From Ctena decussata (lineage: Eukaryota; Mollusca; Bivalvia; Lucinida; Lucinidae), in assembly GCA_963989385.1 (NCBI GenBank), contig OZ022515.1:6356803-6420802 (forward strand): 64,000 nucleotides of DNA, given 5' to 3'. Positions 1 to 11,462 of this stretch are shown piece after piece (within the stretch, counting starts at the first letter, position 1; each line of letters opens with the position of its first letter). Both the position numbers and the translations under genes were made by a program. Below the pieces are notes generated by a model. The model saw only the letters and a program-made list of their open reading frames with translations. It had not been told where the DNA came from and did not search any database.

Positions 1-1022
1 ACATCGTCACAGGAAACAAACAGTGTTTACTTAGAGAACGAAGCGAAGAGACTTAAACGATCGCTGATACAGATCTGAAACAAAAATCTTAATGGCCGAA
101 AAGGACATTTCTTGCAAAAGCTACGGAATAATAACTTGGCACACAAATACGATTAGTGGCGCAATAGTACGCAAATAATATTACAAAGAAAATCCAGATA
201 AATAGAATCAACATGGAACCGGAAGATTAGAGACGCCGCCGAGATAGACAAGTCCCAGACAATTTTAGAATAGAGAAAGAACTCTTAGAGTTACGTGCGC
301 AAAGCCACTCGCAACATTTGAAGAGAATTGATGAAGAACTGATGAGAATAATTAGCGAAAAATGTTCCGGCCAACGCAAAGAAATGTTGCGTAAATTATG
401 GGAAGAAGACGTAAAAAGACAAGAACAACTATCATACGAACGATGGGAAGAAAAGTACCAACTGTGGCTTGAAAAGTTCAAGCTGGAATTCAAAACCAAA
501 TACCAGTAAAAACCCTTTTATACAGGAGGACTCCAATACGGAAATTATAAATGTACGGATAATGTAAACCAAAGACAGCCATATGTAAGACCGATAGACA
601 CAAGAACCATGACTCATCGACTAAATTACAATACTGAAGGAGTGAAATATAGACCTAGTCAGACATACCAGAGGCAAAGCGATAACACAAATTGATTCAA
701 CAATAATAAACAACAGAATAGGGGGTACTCAGACACACGCACCACCTATAACGAGGGCACGAACACTACTAACATCGGCTGAGCGACTTACAACGGTTAC
801 AGAACACAACCGCGCAGACAAACTAACGCCGGATTACTCTCAACAATCAAAAGCATATTACCGGGATGAAACAAAGTCATATACTCCCCAAACTACCACA
901 GCAGATATTTTGCAGGAAAATTCAAATCGACGTTTTTTAGACAGGAGACGCCCACAGAACAACAGCAGGTAGCGAATGATTTCAATACCAGAGACAAAGT
1001 AAATATCAAGATAATCAATCTT

Positions 1023-1529
1023 TTGAAACGGGAACTAACTGACGCAGAGAAGAAATTGCTAGAAAAAGGTTTGAAATTTACACCAGTGCTACCAAGGAGA
1101 AACAGTGAAAACATTTCAGAGGTTCTCGCAGAGTTTACGAGGAAAGTACGTTTAGCAGAATATTTTCATAACAGTGAAGGTCCAGACATTTCATTGGTAC
1201 GCAACAAAAGCAACTTTGTACCGCGTACAGGAAGAAATCAAGCACTTGACGATTATATACTTTCTGTAGAAAATATACGTTTAGATAAAGTATCAGGGCA
1301 TGTAAAAGATAACATAACAATACAAGAAAGGAAAACAATTAAAACACTATCTTCAGATACTGAAATTGTTATTAAAGAATCCGATAAAGGCGGTTCTGTC
1401 GTCGTCATGGATACAAAGCATTTCAAAACTATGGTTAACGAGTTATTAGAGGATAACTCCTATTACATGACATTAGACACTGACCCTAAAAAGCAAAATC
1501 ACCTTAAATATAATAGAATGCTACAATAG
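1023..1529 (+). pseudogene. Penelope-like RT, N-terminal fragment
   Basis: This is the longest intact stretch of the element (168 codons). The run 'LTDAEKKLLEKGLKFTP' followed about 100 residues later by 'VIKESDKGGSVVVMDTKHF' is the signature that precedes the RT fingers in Penelope-like elements. The frame is open well upstream of the methionine at 1023 (reading back to about 890), so this start is only the first ATG. It ends at a TAG. The next block, 'YKHCLARKETDYLKEFE', continues in the same frame after that stop, which looks like a single nonsense change. Confidence 0.8.
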
Positions 1530-1747
1530 TATAAACATTGCCTGGCAAGAAAAGAAACAGATTATTTAAAAGAATTTGAAATAAAAGAAAGTCAATTTTT
1601 CGGACTACCTAAAATTCATAAGAGTAATCAAATATCTGAGAATTGTAAAAACACTAATTCATCCTACATAAAATCGACAAGGTAGATGATTTAAAATTAA
1701 GACCTTAAGAAGTAGGGCTGGCATGTCAAACTCACAGATTAAGCAAT

Positions 1748-1975
1748 TTGATAGACACTATACTAAAACCCTTCGTGAAACATATTTCAAGCTACCTAAG
1801 AGGTTCAACTGATTTTCTAAATCATCTCCCGGATACAACAAAGAAAGAAACAATTCTTGCTTTATTTGATGTACAATCTTTGTACTCAAATATTCTTCAT
1901 GGATTGGGAATAGAAGCAACTAAGTATTGGTTAGACACATACCCAGACGAGTTACCACAAAGATGTTCAATATAA
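1748..1975 (+). pseudogene. Penelope-like RT core fragment
   Basis: The fragment carries 'LFDVQSLYSNILHGLGIEA', the motif A region of the RT, where the aspartate binds metal. It follows 'THRLSNLID', the usual lead-in. After the stop at 1973-1975 the homology continues as 'FILENNTFVFND' and 'GTKGAPTYATL' with small shifts, then reaches the catalytic 'FFDDCF' block near 2190. The first residue of the usual Y-x-D-D type block is replaced by Phe, an extra sign of decay. Confidence 0.75.
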
Positions 1976-2326
1976 TTTATAATAGATTCCTTAACATTTA
2001 TATTAGAAAACAATACTTTTGTATTCAATGATGCATTTTACAAACAACTAAAGGAACAGCTGTGGGTACAAAAGGCGCCCCTACATATGCTACATTGACG
2101 CTTGGGTAATTTAACAAAAACTTTATCATGAAATCACGGAAAAGTTTTGCCAGGGGTTTAGTCTGGAATTTAAACGCTCTTGGTATAGGTTTTTTGATGA
2201 CTGTTTCATTATGTGGACAAAGAGAGAAGAGAAATTCAGTGATCTACATATTATTTTAAATAGCTTGCATCCAGATATAAAATGTACAGTTAAGCAAATG
2301 AAACGCAACTTCTGTTTTTAGATGAT

Positions 2327-2958
2327 TTGGTAAGAAACGAAAACGGCAAAATTCAAACTGATATTTTTTTAAAAACCTACAGACAGCAAAATGTTCCCTT
2401 TATTCGATCATGCCATCCAAAACATACGAAAACAAGTATTTCATTTTCATTGGCAAGACGGTTGCGATGCATAGTATCTGATGATAGTGTATTAGAAAGG
2501 CGTTTTGAAAGTTATGCGTGTGTCTTGAAATGTCAGAACTATCCAATCACTCTTATTAAGGCTGATATAGATAAAGCTAGATCAATGACAACAAATACAG
2601 CAAGAACTGTTAAGGACAAAGCGATGAAAAAGTTTTACTGTACGTAAGCACCTTCGATCCTAGAAATGTGGAAGCATTTGGAAATATTTTAAACGATTGA
2701 AAGGTGCTTGAAAGGGACAGCCAAATTAAGGAAATTTTAGAGCCTTATAACATAATTAAAAGTAAACGACAACCAAAGAATTTGAAGAGACTATTGACAA
2801 AAGCAAAATTTTCAGAAAATAAAGGCTGTGAACCAAGAGTTAGCAAATGTTATAGACCCAGCCTCGGGCTTTGTATACATCTGTTAGAAGACAAAGAATA
2901 TCATTTTAGTTGCGGCCGGAAAATTAATATGATAGTGGTCAAAGTACCCAAATCATAA
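2327..2958 (+). pseudogene. Penelope-like RT thumb and linker fragments
   Basis: Two overlapping frames (2327-2647 and 2704-2958) read as the region after the RT palm. The first has 'RNENGKIQTDIFLK' and 'SLARRLRCIVSDD'. The second has 'LKRLLTKAKF' and a Cys-rich 'KCYRPSLGLCIHL', the usual bridge to the GIY-YIG nuclease. True homology stops at about 2931. The last residues before the stop at 2958 come from the inserted element that begins at 2932. Confidence 0.75.
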
Positions 2959-3768
2959 GTCCTAACTCGTAGGTCAGTTGAACATAGACAATTCCGGAAT
3001 ATTTCAGATACACAGACATGGACTCCAAAACGGAGGTGTGATCAGGTACCCGCGGGGTAGTAAGCATCACCTGCCTATTATAATACACCCGCCATATCTA
3101 TGTATCTGTGGAAAAAGTCAGTGAAAATGAAAGTCCGGCATTTGGAAGCTTAACTAAGCTTCGGCTGAGGCCATCAAATCGGAGATTGGTTTAGAAACGG
3201 CCACATTGTAGGGATCAACAAGGTCATGGTGTCTCCCATAAAACTTTTTAACTGTCGACACAAGCTTTGTTTTATGATAACCCTGCTTTAACAGTTTCTG
3301 AGTGAGTAGCTTCCCTCTTTCAACAAAGTCTTGATATTTGAAACAGGCCCTAGCATAGCGGACTAGTTGAGAAACATAAACTCCGTATGCAGGTGCCGAA
3401 GGGATATTACTACTCAGAAATGGAAAGTGAACTATGGAAAAGTTGAAGTCGTCCCTCTTGTCATAAAGCCTAGTAACAAGCTTTCCATTGTCAATATAGA
3501 GATAGCAATCTAAGTATGAAGCAGATGGACTGGACTCTGTGGTATCTTTAATTTCAAGTTCACATGGATAGATGAGGTCAATATACTCTGAAATCTTAAC
3601 TCCGCCTCATACCCGTAAAGAAACAAGTCGGCATGTAAAGGGGCGCAGTTGGTGCTCATTGGTATGCCAACTGTCTGTTGAAAAATCTGTCCGCTAAACT
3701 CCACGTAAATATTGTCAATAAGAAATTCCAACATTTTACTGACATCATCTTCAAATTGTATTGTATAC
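2932..3768 (-). mobile_element. 5'-truncated antisense RT element inserted in the Penelope-like element
   Basis: The insertion is flanked on both sides by AATATG (2926-2931 and 3769-3774). Removing it with one copy puts the host element back in frame across the join, which supports a real insertion with a 6-bp target duplication. On the minus strand it starts directly with RT motifs at 3768, so it is truncated at its 5' end, and it ends in about 240 bp of noncoding tail at 2932. The outer 70 bp of that tail recurs at about 59490-59566, so it is probably the 3' end of this retroelement family. Confidence 0.7.
3175..3768 (-). pseudogene. Reverse transcriptase fragment ('GIPM-TNCAP' type), internally deleted
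   Basis: From 3768 downwards the minus strand reads 'FEDDVSKMLEFLIDNIYVEF', then 'GIPMSTNCAPLHADLF' and 'YGYEAEL'. In another frame it continues as 'ISEYIDLIYPCELEIKDT', 'SYLDCYLYIDNGKLVTRLYD' and 'YGVYVSQLVRYARAC'. It ends with a 'KKFYGRHHDLVDPY' block near 3205-3250. This is a widespread animal RT type, probably related to Penelope-like RTs, but I cannot fix its class. The segment that should hold the catalytic Y-x-D-D is missing between 'YEAEL' and 'ISEYID' (near 3590-3610), so the copy carries a deletion plus a frameshift and is dead. Confidence 0.7.
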
Positions 3769-4110
3769 AATATGTCTTGTAATGTAAAAAACGTCATATA
3801 CGTCATACACTGCGGAGGTTGCTGGAAAGAGTACAAAGGTGAGCCAGGTGACCTCCGTAAGCGGGTGACAATCCATCATCAGCAAATAAGGGACATAAAT
3901 ACGCGAATACTTCAAGTAAGTTCACACATCGATAATTGTGCATCAAAAGTAACACCCAAATATAAAATACTTCCATTCTATAAAATGCGAACGGATAGCA
4001 TTGTAAGTAGGAAACAAAGAAAGGCTTTCTATATTCGTAAATTTAACCGGAACTCAATTCAGAACATACAGTGTCGTAACGTTATATCGACGTTACTAAG
4101 TAACATATAG
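3769..4110 (+). pseudogene. GIY-YIG endonuclease domain of the Penelope-like element
   Basis: The reading 'SCNVKNVIYVIHCGGCWKEY' followed by 'KGEPGDLRKRV' matches the start of the C-terminal GIY-YIG nuclease of Penelope-like elements, including the Cys pair between the two halves of the motif and the Arg of 'LRKRV'. The second half reads Y-K-G where Y-I-G is expected. The rest ('HHQQIRDINTRILQVSSHID', 'FYKMRTD') follows the family and stops at 4108-4110. The frame upstream of 3769 belongs to the inserted element and is not part of this domain. Confidence 0.8.
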
Positions 4111-4379
4111 CAACTCCGCCATTTTATCACTGCTTGTGGACAATTTGTCCCCGAGGATATCATCAACCCAGTTAGTCAGTGTTTAAGTATCGATTCTGCT
4201 TCTTATGCATTGGGATCACTACTTAAGTACTGATTTAAATACTTAATTCATTTCATATATATCTGGTAAAATTTCTAAATTATTCTAAAACTAAGACTGA
4301 CTTGTCATAGCGACATGAATTTTAGCGGAGTTTGGCTTCCATTATTTTGATATGTTTTGGCATTTTGCGGGTTCTTGCT

Positions 4380-4870
4380 GCATCGGACATCTCTTTCCTG
4401 ATGCCCTTGTCTGTCGCCTTTCTCGAGACACAGGAGTTGAGTTGGCTAGGTGGGGGACGCCTGGGCCCGCGGATAAATACGAAGGCGTCTCTTACCTGAT
4501 GACTGCAGCTAATGTGTCCCGCGGAATGCGACAGTAAGTGTGGCTCGGAGGGGGATGCTCGTTGCCTTCCGAGATCTGTCACTATATATTTTCTTTCAAA
4601 CGTTTGGGGTTTAGCGACACTGAAGAAGTTAAATACAGAAACGCGCGTCTGTCGCACTAAATTTGGTATGAAATACGAAGGCGTCTCTTACCTGATGACT
4701 GCAGCTAATGTGTCCCGCGGAATGCGACTGTAAGTGTGGCTCGGAGAGGGATGCTCGTTGCCTACCGAGATCTGTCACTATATATTTTCTTTCAAACGTT
4801 TGGGGTTAAGCGACACTGAAGAAGTTAAATACAGAAACGTGCGTCTGTCGCACTAAATTTGGTATGAATA
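4380..4870 (+). repeat. Dispersed repeat R1 with a 196-bp tandem duplication
   Basis: Positions 4475-4670 are repeated almost exactly at 4671-4866 (period 196 bp, few differences). The unit contains 'aaggcgtctcttacctgatg' and ends in 'gtcgcactaaatttggt'. The family recurs in inverted orientation at about 26165-26275, 33244-33330, 61315-61700 and 62850-63110, so it is a dispersed repeat and not local. The ORFs on both strands here are by-products. I cannot name the family. Confidence 0.85.
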
Positions 4871-5990
4871 CGTTTATATTTTAACCTCTCGAAAATGTTT
4901 TTACTGAAAGCGCTTGAGGAAAATTGAAAATGTGACTGTATCTGAGGTTTCCAATATCTTTCATCTATTTCTGTACCCTGTATTGTGGAATCTAATCCGT
5001 TGGAATTCCTTATATATAATCCACAAAGACGGGATAAAATCTATCTAAAACGGACATTAATAAGAGCATACTTCGGAAATGTAATTAAACATATTTGTAC
5101 AGTTTGTTAATATTGTTGACTTAATAATGACTCGTTAACTTTCGCAACGCCCAATGAATGTTAACTGAAGAAAAAAAATTGTCAGAAGACAATTAAGTGC
5201 GACTGTTACGAAATGGATCGGATCGTCGACTATGTCAAGTCGAAATTCCTTTTAATTCTTTTCAATCAGTAGGGCTACACTATTTAAGTAAAATGTGGTA
5301 GTAAAACATTTACTGAAATTGTGGCTAGTAGTCACGCAGCAGTAATTGATGAGATCGTATTTTCATCGAACTATTTTTCTTTCAATACAATATGTGCACA
5401 TAAGCTGAGCTCCTGCTTTTGATACTTGTTGGTGAAATATGCGGGTCAGGATTGTCTTTCTTACGCATTCTAACCTTCATCTAGATTCAGATTTTGTTCC
5501 TAAATAGCCCAATATAGTTTTTGTGGGTGTAGGACATTATTTGACAAAATTATCAATTTTCATCCGTTTCAAGAATTATAAATTAACTGTATTTTCCAGT
5601 TTTCCAGAATATCTATTTTAGGCAGTTACTATACTCACATGGCGTTTCACTGTAAAAAAGTTTTGCATGATTTTGAGGCGAGACGACCAAGCCATAGATT
5701 TTGTATTTATAATTGTAGAATTTAAAGCATTTTAGAAGTGGCTTAGAAATTTAATGAGGAAGGATATTATAGTGCCTAGATGCAGTTGATCAGCTCTGAC
5801 AGGTAAAGTTTTATTATGATTGTTCAGAATAGGTTTGGATAGAATGTAAAATGTGACTTCTGATTGATATAGTATGATTAAGGTGACTCGATACTGATTA
5901 TGACGATAATGATCATGCTGCGCATGGAATTTGTATTTCAGGAGGTTTTGTAAATTATGGAAATAGTTTGAAACACCGATGGAGGTTGCA
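4871..5990. other. No recognisable feature
   Basis: This is AT-rich unique-looking sequence. I see no exon with conserved motifs, no RNA gene and no clear repeat. The 99-codon minus-strand frame at 5732-6031 shows no family features. Confidence 0.6.
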
Positions 5991-6016
5991 TATGTGTACG
6001 TAAATTTGACGTTGAG

Positions 6017-6511
6017 TGACGTCAGTTGCATTCATATTATTGCGACGTCAGTACGTTTTACATTAGTTTCATGTATACGTGGTCTAAAAAATTAGATTGA
6101 TTTGTAATGGAACTAATTTACATACTCGACGTCAATTGACGTCATAAGTATGCACTGCATTAGGTTTTTTCTTTATGTTATAAATGGTATCATTTGGTCG
6201 TCATGCGTTTGATTTGCCTTCACTAGATAACGTCATTTGGTATGACATCATAGGCGTCATGATGTCAGATCAAACGTAATGACCCCAAGTGTATTAAAAA
6301 TACATATTAAGCTATTGAAAGGATATATTGTATGGCAAATGATCATATGCTTAGTTTAAAGAGGAGAATTGATACATGTACATAAAAAGTTAGATTTTTG
6401 GTAATTCCATTTAATGTAAAAACTCATTGTTGGAACATTCATGTTTTATGTGGGATATGTCTTGTTAGTATCTGTTGACGTCAGTATATTTCTTGACAAT
6501 ATTTGACGTCA
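6017..6511 (+). promoter_or_regulatory. Cluster of CRE-like TGACGTCA motifs
   Basis: Six sites fall in about 500 bp. TGACGTCA occurs at 6017-6024, 6137-6144, 6476-6483 and 6504-6511. The core GACGTCA occurs at 6044-6050 and 6128-6134. TGACGTCA is the palindromic site bound by CREB/ATF factors. No gene start can be placed next to it, so a regulatory role is only a suggestion. Further half-like sites such as TGACATCA lie between 6230 and 6270. Confidence 0.35.
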
Positions 6512-7500
6512 GATCCTTCGACGCACACGTGTGGTAGGATCTGCGTTTCTTCACTGACGGAATTGGTAAGCACGATTTTAGCTGTACATCCTGTGCGCGA
6601 GTTGTGTCTAGTTACACGGCTGGCTTGTGTGCGTTATGCTCGGCATTCGCCGATGGCGTTGTATGGTAAATCCAAGGCAGGCCCAGGTCTTACATAGTTT
6701 TATTATGTTGTTATAATGTATTAAGTGTCAGTTCGTTATATTTAGGCAATTCAAGTCCAGCAGTCAACTGTTTGGGCAGAAAGTCACTTCCCACCTCGAG
6801 ATACCACATTACATCTCCAGGTTGATACCAACCAGGGTAGAAGTATAATTACGACGCAGCTTACGCAAGAATCCCAAGCCTAGGCGGGACGCGTATAATA
6901 CAGGCGAAGTCAACCACTGTCGTGGAAGTGAATTAGTTGCAGATAGCAATTGGGACATTGTGAACCAGTAACGTTCGTCCATTAGTGTATTATTAGTGTA
7001 TATAGCGAGTCAAAAGCACTTGCTAAAATAATCCATAAGTGCGCGTTGTGGTATAAGTAGGTGATTTCCTACAATATATAGACTGGTCCGTGATGGAACC
7101 CAGGAAGTGACCAGTCTAAGATTTTTTCGTTGTTTAGCTCAGTTTACGTCTTTTTTCTTTGTATATTTTAGTTCATGGCGCCGAGCCGATTACGGTGTTG
7201 ACGTTAGTCAGTAATCAATTTACGTAACATACGCAGATTGATTACAGATTTGGAACAAACACATTACTTGGGTCAGCGACATGAACTGACATGTGTTGTT
7301 TATTATTGCAGTCGTGTCAATTGTAAATTGTATTGTTTGTATATAGAACTAACATTATCATATATAAATATCCAACATTCTAACGTTGTTAGAGTTTCTT
7401 TGTTAATGTAGTGCAATGGTCAATAACTCAATTAACCGGAAGTCACCCTCCGCCGTCCTGGCGACGCATATCGCTCTTCACCCGTGTGTCAAACCTTCTG

Positions 7501-8475
7501 CGTAACAGCGACTTTATGGGAGCTTGTCTTTAACAAGCGCAAGTTTAATATAAACAATACTGGCCAAGTAGAATGAGAGCAACCGCAGTGTCAGAATCCA
7601 AAGCAATTATGTTCGCACACATCAAATAGTCTTCAATATATAAGGCGTAGTCACTGGACCATGAAATAAAGGTCAATGTCTACTACTGTTAATTTTGGTT
7701 CCAGTTTTGGTCATACTAGGTCATTATCACAAGTTATCATGTACATACATCAACCAGAAATCAAGGTATATGGTAAAATCACTGGATCGCGAAATAAACA
7801 TGTAGGTCTCTGTGACCTTCTCATAGTTTGAGATCAAACATCTGGTCATACTGAGTCATTATCAGAAAAATCATGTTCGTGCTTCAAAAAGTCTTGCAGT
7901 TATAAAGCAAAATCACTAGACCATGAAATATAGGTTACTGTGACCTACTTTTAGTAGATCATCCCAGACGTAGCAATGGAGCAAGTTTGAAATCTCTAGC
8001 CCTTGTGGTTACTTAAAAACTGAGCGAAACGCTTAAAATGAATATTTTTCTATGTTCCATTTACCGTAAAATACAGAACATGTCGCATCTGGAATCATTG
8101 TTTTCAGTAGATCTTTTGCAGACGTATCTGTGGAGAAAGTTTGAAGATTCTAGTCCTTGCGGTTACTTAAAAACTGAGCGAAACGCTTAAGATGAATATT
8201 TTTCTATGTTCAATTTACCGTAAAATACAGAACATGACCATCTGGAATCATTGTTTTCAGTCGATCTTTCGCAGTCGTATCTGTGGAGAAAGTTTGAAGA
8301 TTCTAGCCCTTGCGGTTACTTAGAAACTGAGCTAAATGCAACAGGTGCATATTTTGTCTATGTTAAATCACCCGTAACATATAGGTAACAACCCGCTACG
8401 CATCGCTGTTTTTAGTATAATTTCCCCAAATGTGTCTATATTGCAAGTTTTAAGGATGTCCACTGGTGACAAATT
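7501..8475 (+). repeat. Two-part composite satellite, short copy
   Basis: A lead-in ('gggagcttgtctttaacaag') at 7516-7620 is followed by about three ~124-bp units (7620-7990) with 'gtcatactgagtcattatca', then about three 153-bp units (starts near 7999, 8152 and 8305) with 'ttgcggttacttaaaaactg'. The same lead-in and the same order of the two unit types recur at 33730-35745, so the whole block moves or expands as one composite repeat. The 153-bp units alone also occur at 21835-22345. Confidence 0.85.
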
Positions 8476-9500
8476 TGAGACCTCTGCGCAACGCAAACCG
8501 CCAACAACTGTTCGAAATGTCAAGTGTCGGCTGTCGTGATTTTGACGTCTTACAATTAAAGAAATAATATAAAATCACTATGTTTTTTAAAACTTTGGAT
8601 GCTGTTGTAAAATTTTCATTCGAGTGTTACCATTTTTCATTCGCTCAAGAGATATTAGGTCCCACGTAACCGTGATGTCGTTATTTGGCTGCACACCGGG
8701 CTCTTCACTATGTCTTTACAATTTGCCAATATATATTCTTGGGAACTCTAACCACACTGCATTTAGTTTCTGTATCATCCGGCATCCCATCCGTCAGACA
8801 GTCTCTGATTTTACTTGACAAAATATTGGAATTTCTTTACGAGCTTCGGAGCAAGTTGAAGCAACCCATACATCCCACCCACATCTGGCCGCGAGAGTCC
8901 AAATCCCTTAGACACCAAAGGAGCTCTAATGAGTCTGAGGGCTGGACATGATATAAAAATATGCGTGTTGACAGATATAATCTTACTTCAGCTAATATGT
9001 TCTGCAACGGCGGCCTAGTCCTATGCATACGGCTGAATTTGTCTAGTCTCTGCAAATACGCTGCAGCTGGTTTGTTTAGGTTCGTTGGTATACGTAACGA
9101 TGACGTGTGATGTTGCTGTCAATTAGAATCTACAGCTGGCTTTATCTGTAGCTGCTAGTGAATTGCTAAGTGGTGTGTTGAATTTTACTTTGGTATCAGT
9201 AAGAATGTGGTTTATCGCGCACCTTCACCAAACAGCTAGCACATTCAAGCGCAAAAGCTGACCAGAGTGACAGTGGTGGAGTGACGTTTCTGTCATTAGT
9301 GAACTGCGCTGAAAGCATACATTAGACTTCATTAGTGCACGCCTCAGGCTGCTCCAAATCCCATCTACCAAAGCAGGTCACAGTAAAATAGTCCATGTTC
9401 TTAAGACCCGACACCATATCAAAATTTTGAGGTTAATACTTTATCCTTTGGGCGGTATTTTATAGACCTCCATACTAACCGAACTACCAACTAATTGTGT
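8476..9500. other. No recognisable feature
   Basis: No gene or repeat is recognised here. Short frames on both strands around 8624-9055 have no family motifs. 'ggatgtccactggtgacaaa' (near 8453) resembles the reverse complement of the edge of the array at 21820, which suggests the array border rather than a gene. Confidence 0.5.
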
Positions 9501-9504
9501 GCAC

Positions 9505-9870
9505 CGCGGCGGAGGGTGAGGGTGAAGGTTTGGGCCCAGTAAAACTGGTTTAAACCCCCCAGTAGTTATTACTGACCGTCCCAAGGCGGTAGTTTCGTTG
9601 CGGTTGCATTTGTTTTATGTTCGGTGCTGTTTAATTTATTGTGTTCTCATTTTAACCCTTCTATAATAAAAATAGAAAATAGGTAAAAAAAAATTTTTTT
9701 TATGTTTTTCGTATAATTTGCTTAGTCTGTTGTAAGCCTTCTGTTGGTCTAAATTATTTAGTTCAATAAAGATAGCTGAGTTGCCACCTATTTGGGAAAG
9801 AGCTGCTGACTCGGCTTATCGCTTGTAATTTATTGTTTCTTGGGATGTCTTTGTAGTTACTCTTTTAATT
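9505..9870 (+). repeat. Dispersed repeat R2, plus copy
   Basis: The block from 'gtttgggcccagtaaaactg' through 'ccaaggcggtagtttcgttg' to 'gacatcccaag'-like sequence (as its complement) is found inverted at about 44236-44650 with the same internal order, and in a shorter, more diverged copy at about 32205-32440. Each copy is followed by an A/T-rich stretch. No protein-coding frame is conserved among copies, so it looks like a nonautonomous dispersed repeat of unknown class. Confidence 0.75.
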
Positions 9871-10466
9871 TTACTAATCAAAAGTTTTGATGTTACCTGC
9901 TCACAGCGATATGATTATTACGGACAAGTCATTTATTATTAGGTGGGGGACCGGGTACATTCAGTGGGGATGGGGTGTCGGATTTTGTTTTTATTATTTT
10001 TTTGGTGGTCTCAGTGACTGGGGGCGGGTCATATATTTTGTTAGGCATATGGGGGTTGCGGTCAGAAAATTTTGTATCCGTCTACATTACAAAAAAAGTT
10101 TCAGCTTCGGGGGGTCGAGAGGCTACCTCAGACACCCCCTCCCCTCCCACCACCTCCACTACTACATGTTGTCCTACATTATCAGATTAGTTCTATTCGA
10201 TCAAACTTCCAAACATTTACCGAAAAAAAATCGCGTGCTTCATGTCCAGAAAAAAAATCACTATTTGCTAGTAGAACTTCATGACTTAATCTATGAAATC
10301 ATGCCAATCAGTAAATGTAATGTCTGCGTTTGTGACATCAAATCTCCAGGTGCCTGTCATTAGCAAAATTGCTTTTGGCTGGGTACTTCGCCCCTAGACG
10401 CTTTAGATATTATCAACAGCTTTACAGAGCATTCAGCATTAGATTTCTTGTGGTAAAGGACCTGGG

Positions 10467-10570
<104 letters not shown>

Positions 10571-10605
10571 TAGGATTAAATCATCAACAGTGCAAAACAA
10601 TATTT

Positions 10606-10638
10606 ACTGAGCGCTTTCGGCTTTCGCCTTCTTCAGAG
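10606..10638 (-). ncRNA. Candidate hammerhead ribozyme-like motif (left arm)
   Basis: This is the mirror copy of the motif at 11430-11462, produced by the palindrome. The core TCTTCAG (10630-10636) is the complement of CTGAAGA. The same reservations apply. Confidence 0.35.
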
Positions 10639-11429
10639 TTTACAGGTACAAGAAAAAAATCAAAATTTCAACATTTCTACAGGTAAATCAAGAAAAAACA
10701 AAATAATCATGAAAACGTTTCTCAATTTACTATTCAAATTCACATTAAACGACCAAAGAAATTGAAAAAAGGTCGTTTAACAAAGCAAAATTGCTACAAG
10801 GCGGCCGTTTCACGGCCCCAGTTCGAATTTGAAATTGCAAATGGCTGCCAAAATGAGAAAAATCGTATTATGCGATTTGTAGCGGTGTATTTATAGCGAT
10901 ATACATACATTCTGTATACTGGCCATTTAGCTATGATGCAAAACTCACCATAATGAAGGAAAAAGAGAATTTTACATGTAATTACATCGCTACAAAAGCA
11001 AGAGTGGAACACTGTATGTCTGGAATAATGCATCTTGCATTATTCCAGACATACAGTGTTCCACTCTTGCTTTTGTAGCGATGTAATTACATGTAAAATT
11101 CTCTTTTTCCTTCATTATGGTGAGTTTTGCATCATAGCTGAATGGCCAGTATACAGAATGTATGTATATCGCTATAAATACACCGCTACAAATCGCATAA
11201 TACGATTTTTCTCATTTTGGCAGCCATTTGCAATTTCAAATTCGAACTGGGGCCGTGAAACGGCCGCCTTGTAGCAATTTTGCTTTGTTAAACGACCTTT
11301 TTTCAATTTCTTTGGTCGTTTAATGTGAATTTGAATAGTAAATTGAGAAACGTTTTCATGATTATTTTGTTTTTTCTTGATTTACCTGTAGAAATGTTGA
11401 AATTTTGATTTTTTTCTTGTACCTGTAAA

Positions 11430-11462
11430 CTCTGAAGAAGGCGAAAGCCGAAAGCGCTCAGT
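11430..11462 (+). ncRNA. Candidate hammerhead ribozyme-like motif (right arm)
   Basis: CTGAAGA (11432-11438) fits the CUGANGA core. It is followed by a GGC-GAAA-GCC hairpin (11440-11449) and GAAA (11450-11453). The bases GCGCTC then offer a minimal stem III and a UC cleavage position, and ACT before the core can pair with AGT after it. Hammerhead motifs of a minimal type I kind are known in Penelope-like elements and retrozymes. One extra A (11439) between the core and stem II departs from the consensus and stem I is short, so activity is uncertain. Confidence 0.35.

Larger units (their letters stand above)
222..4108 (+). pseudogene. Penelope-like retroelement, degraded and interrupted
   Basis: Several frames of one element read in order on this strand. 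They are a charged coiled-coil-like segment (318-509), an N-terminal RT region (1023-1529) with 'EKGLKFTP' and 'KESDKGGSVVVMD', the 'FFGLPKIHKS' block near 1597, an RT core (1748-1975) with 'LFDVQSLYSN', the catalytic block 'YRFFDDCFIMW' near 2180-2215, an RT thumb region (2327-2647), a Cys-containing linker (2704-2930) and a GIY-YIG-type nuclease (3775-4108). This order (RT then C-terminal GIY-YIG) is that of Penelope-like elements. Stops and frameshifts occur throughout, for example TAG at 1527-1529 and 507-509, so it cannot encode a working protein. An 837-bp insertion splits the linker from the nuclease. The family assignment rests on recognised motifs and is fairly secure. The outer borders are not defined. 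Confidence 0.85.

Noticed and set aside
6500..7430. Possible solo LTR near the CRE-like cluster
   Set aside because: No matching second copy, no clear TG/CA ends and no target duplication could be found by eye.
9887..10363. 158-codon plus-strand frame
   Set aside because: It has no family motif and runs through G-rich and C-rich stretches. Overlapping frames are equally open, so I see no evidence for a gene.
10794..11274. Two 79-codon frames that look like duplicated genes
   Set aside because: They are the same sequence seen twice because of the palindrome. There is no family similarity, and the arm is better explained as a noncoding repeat.
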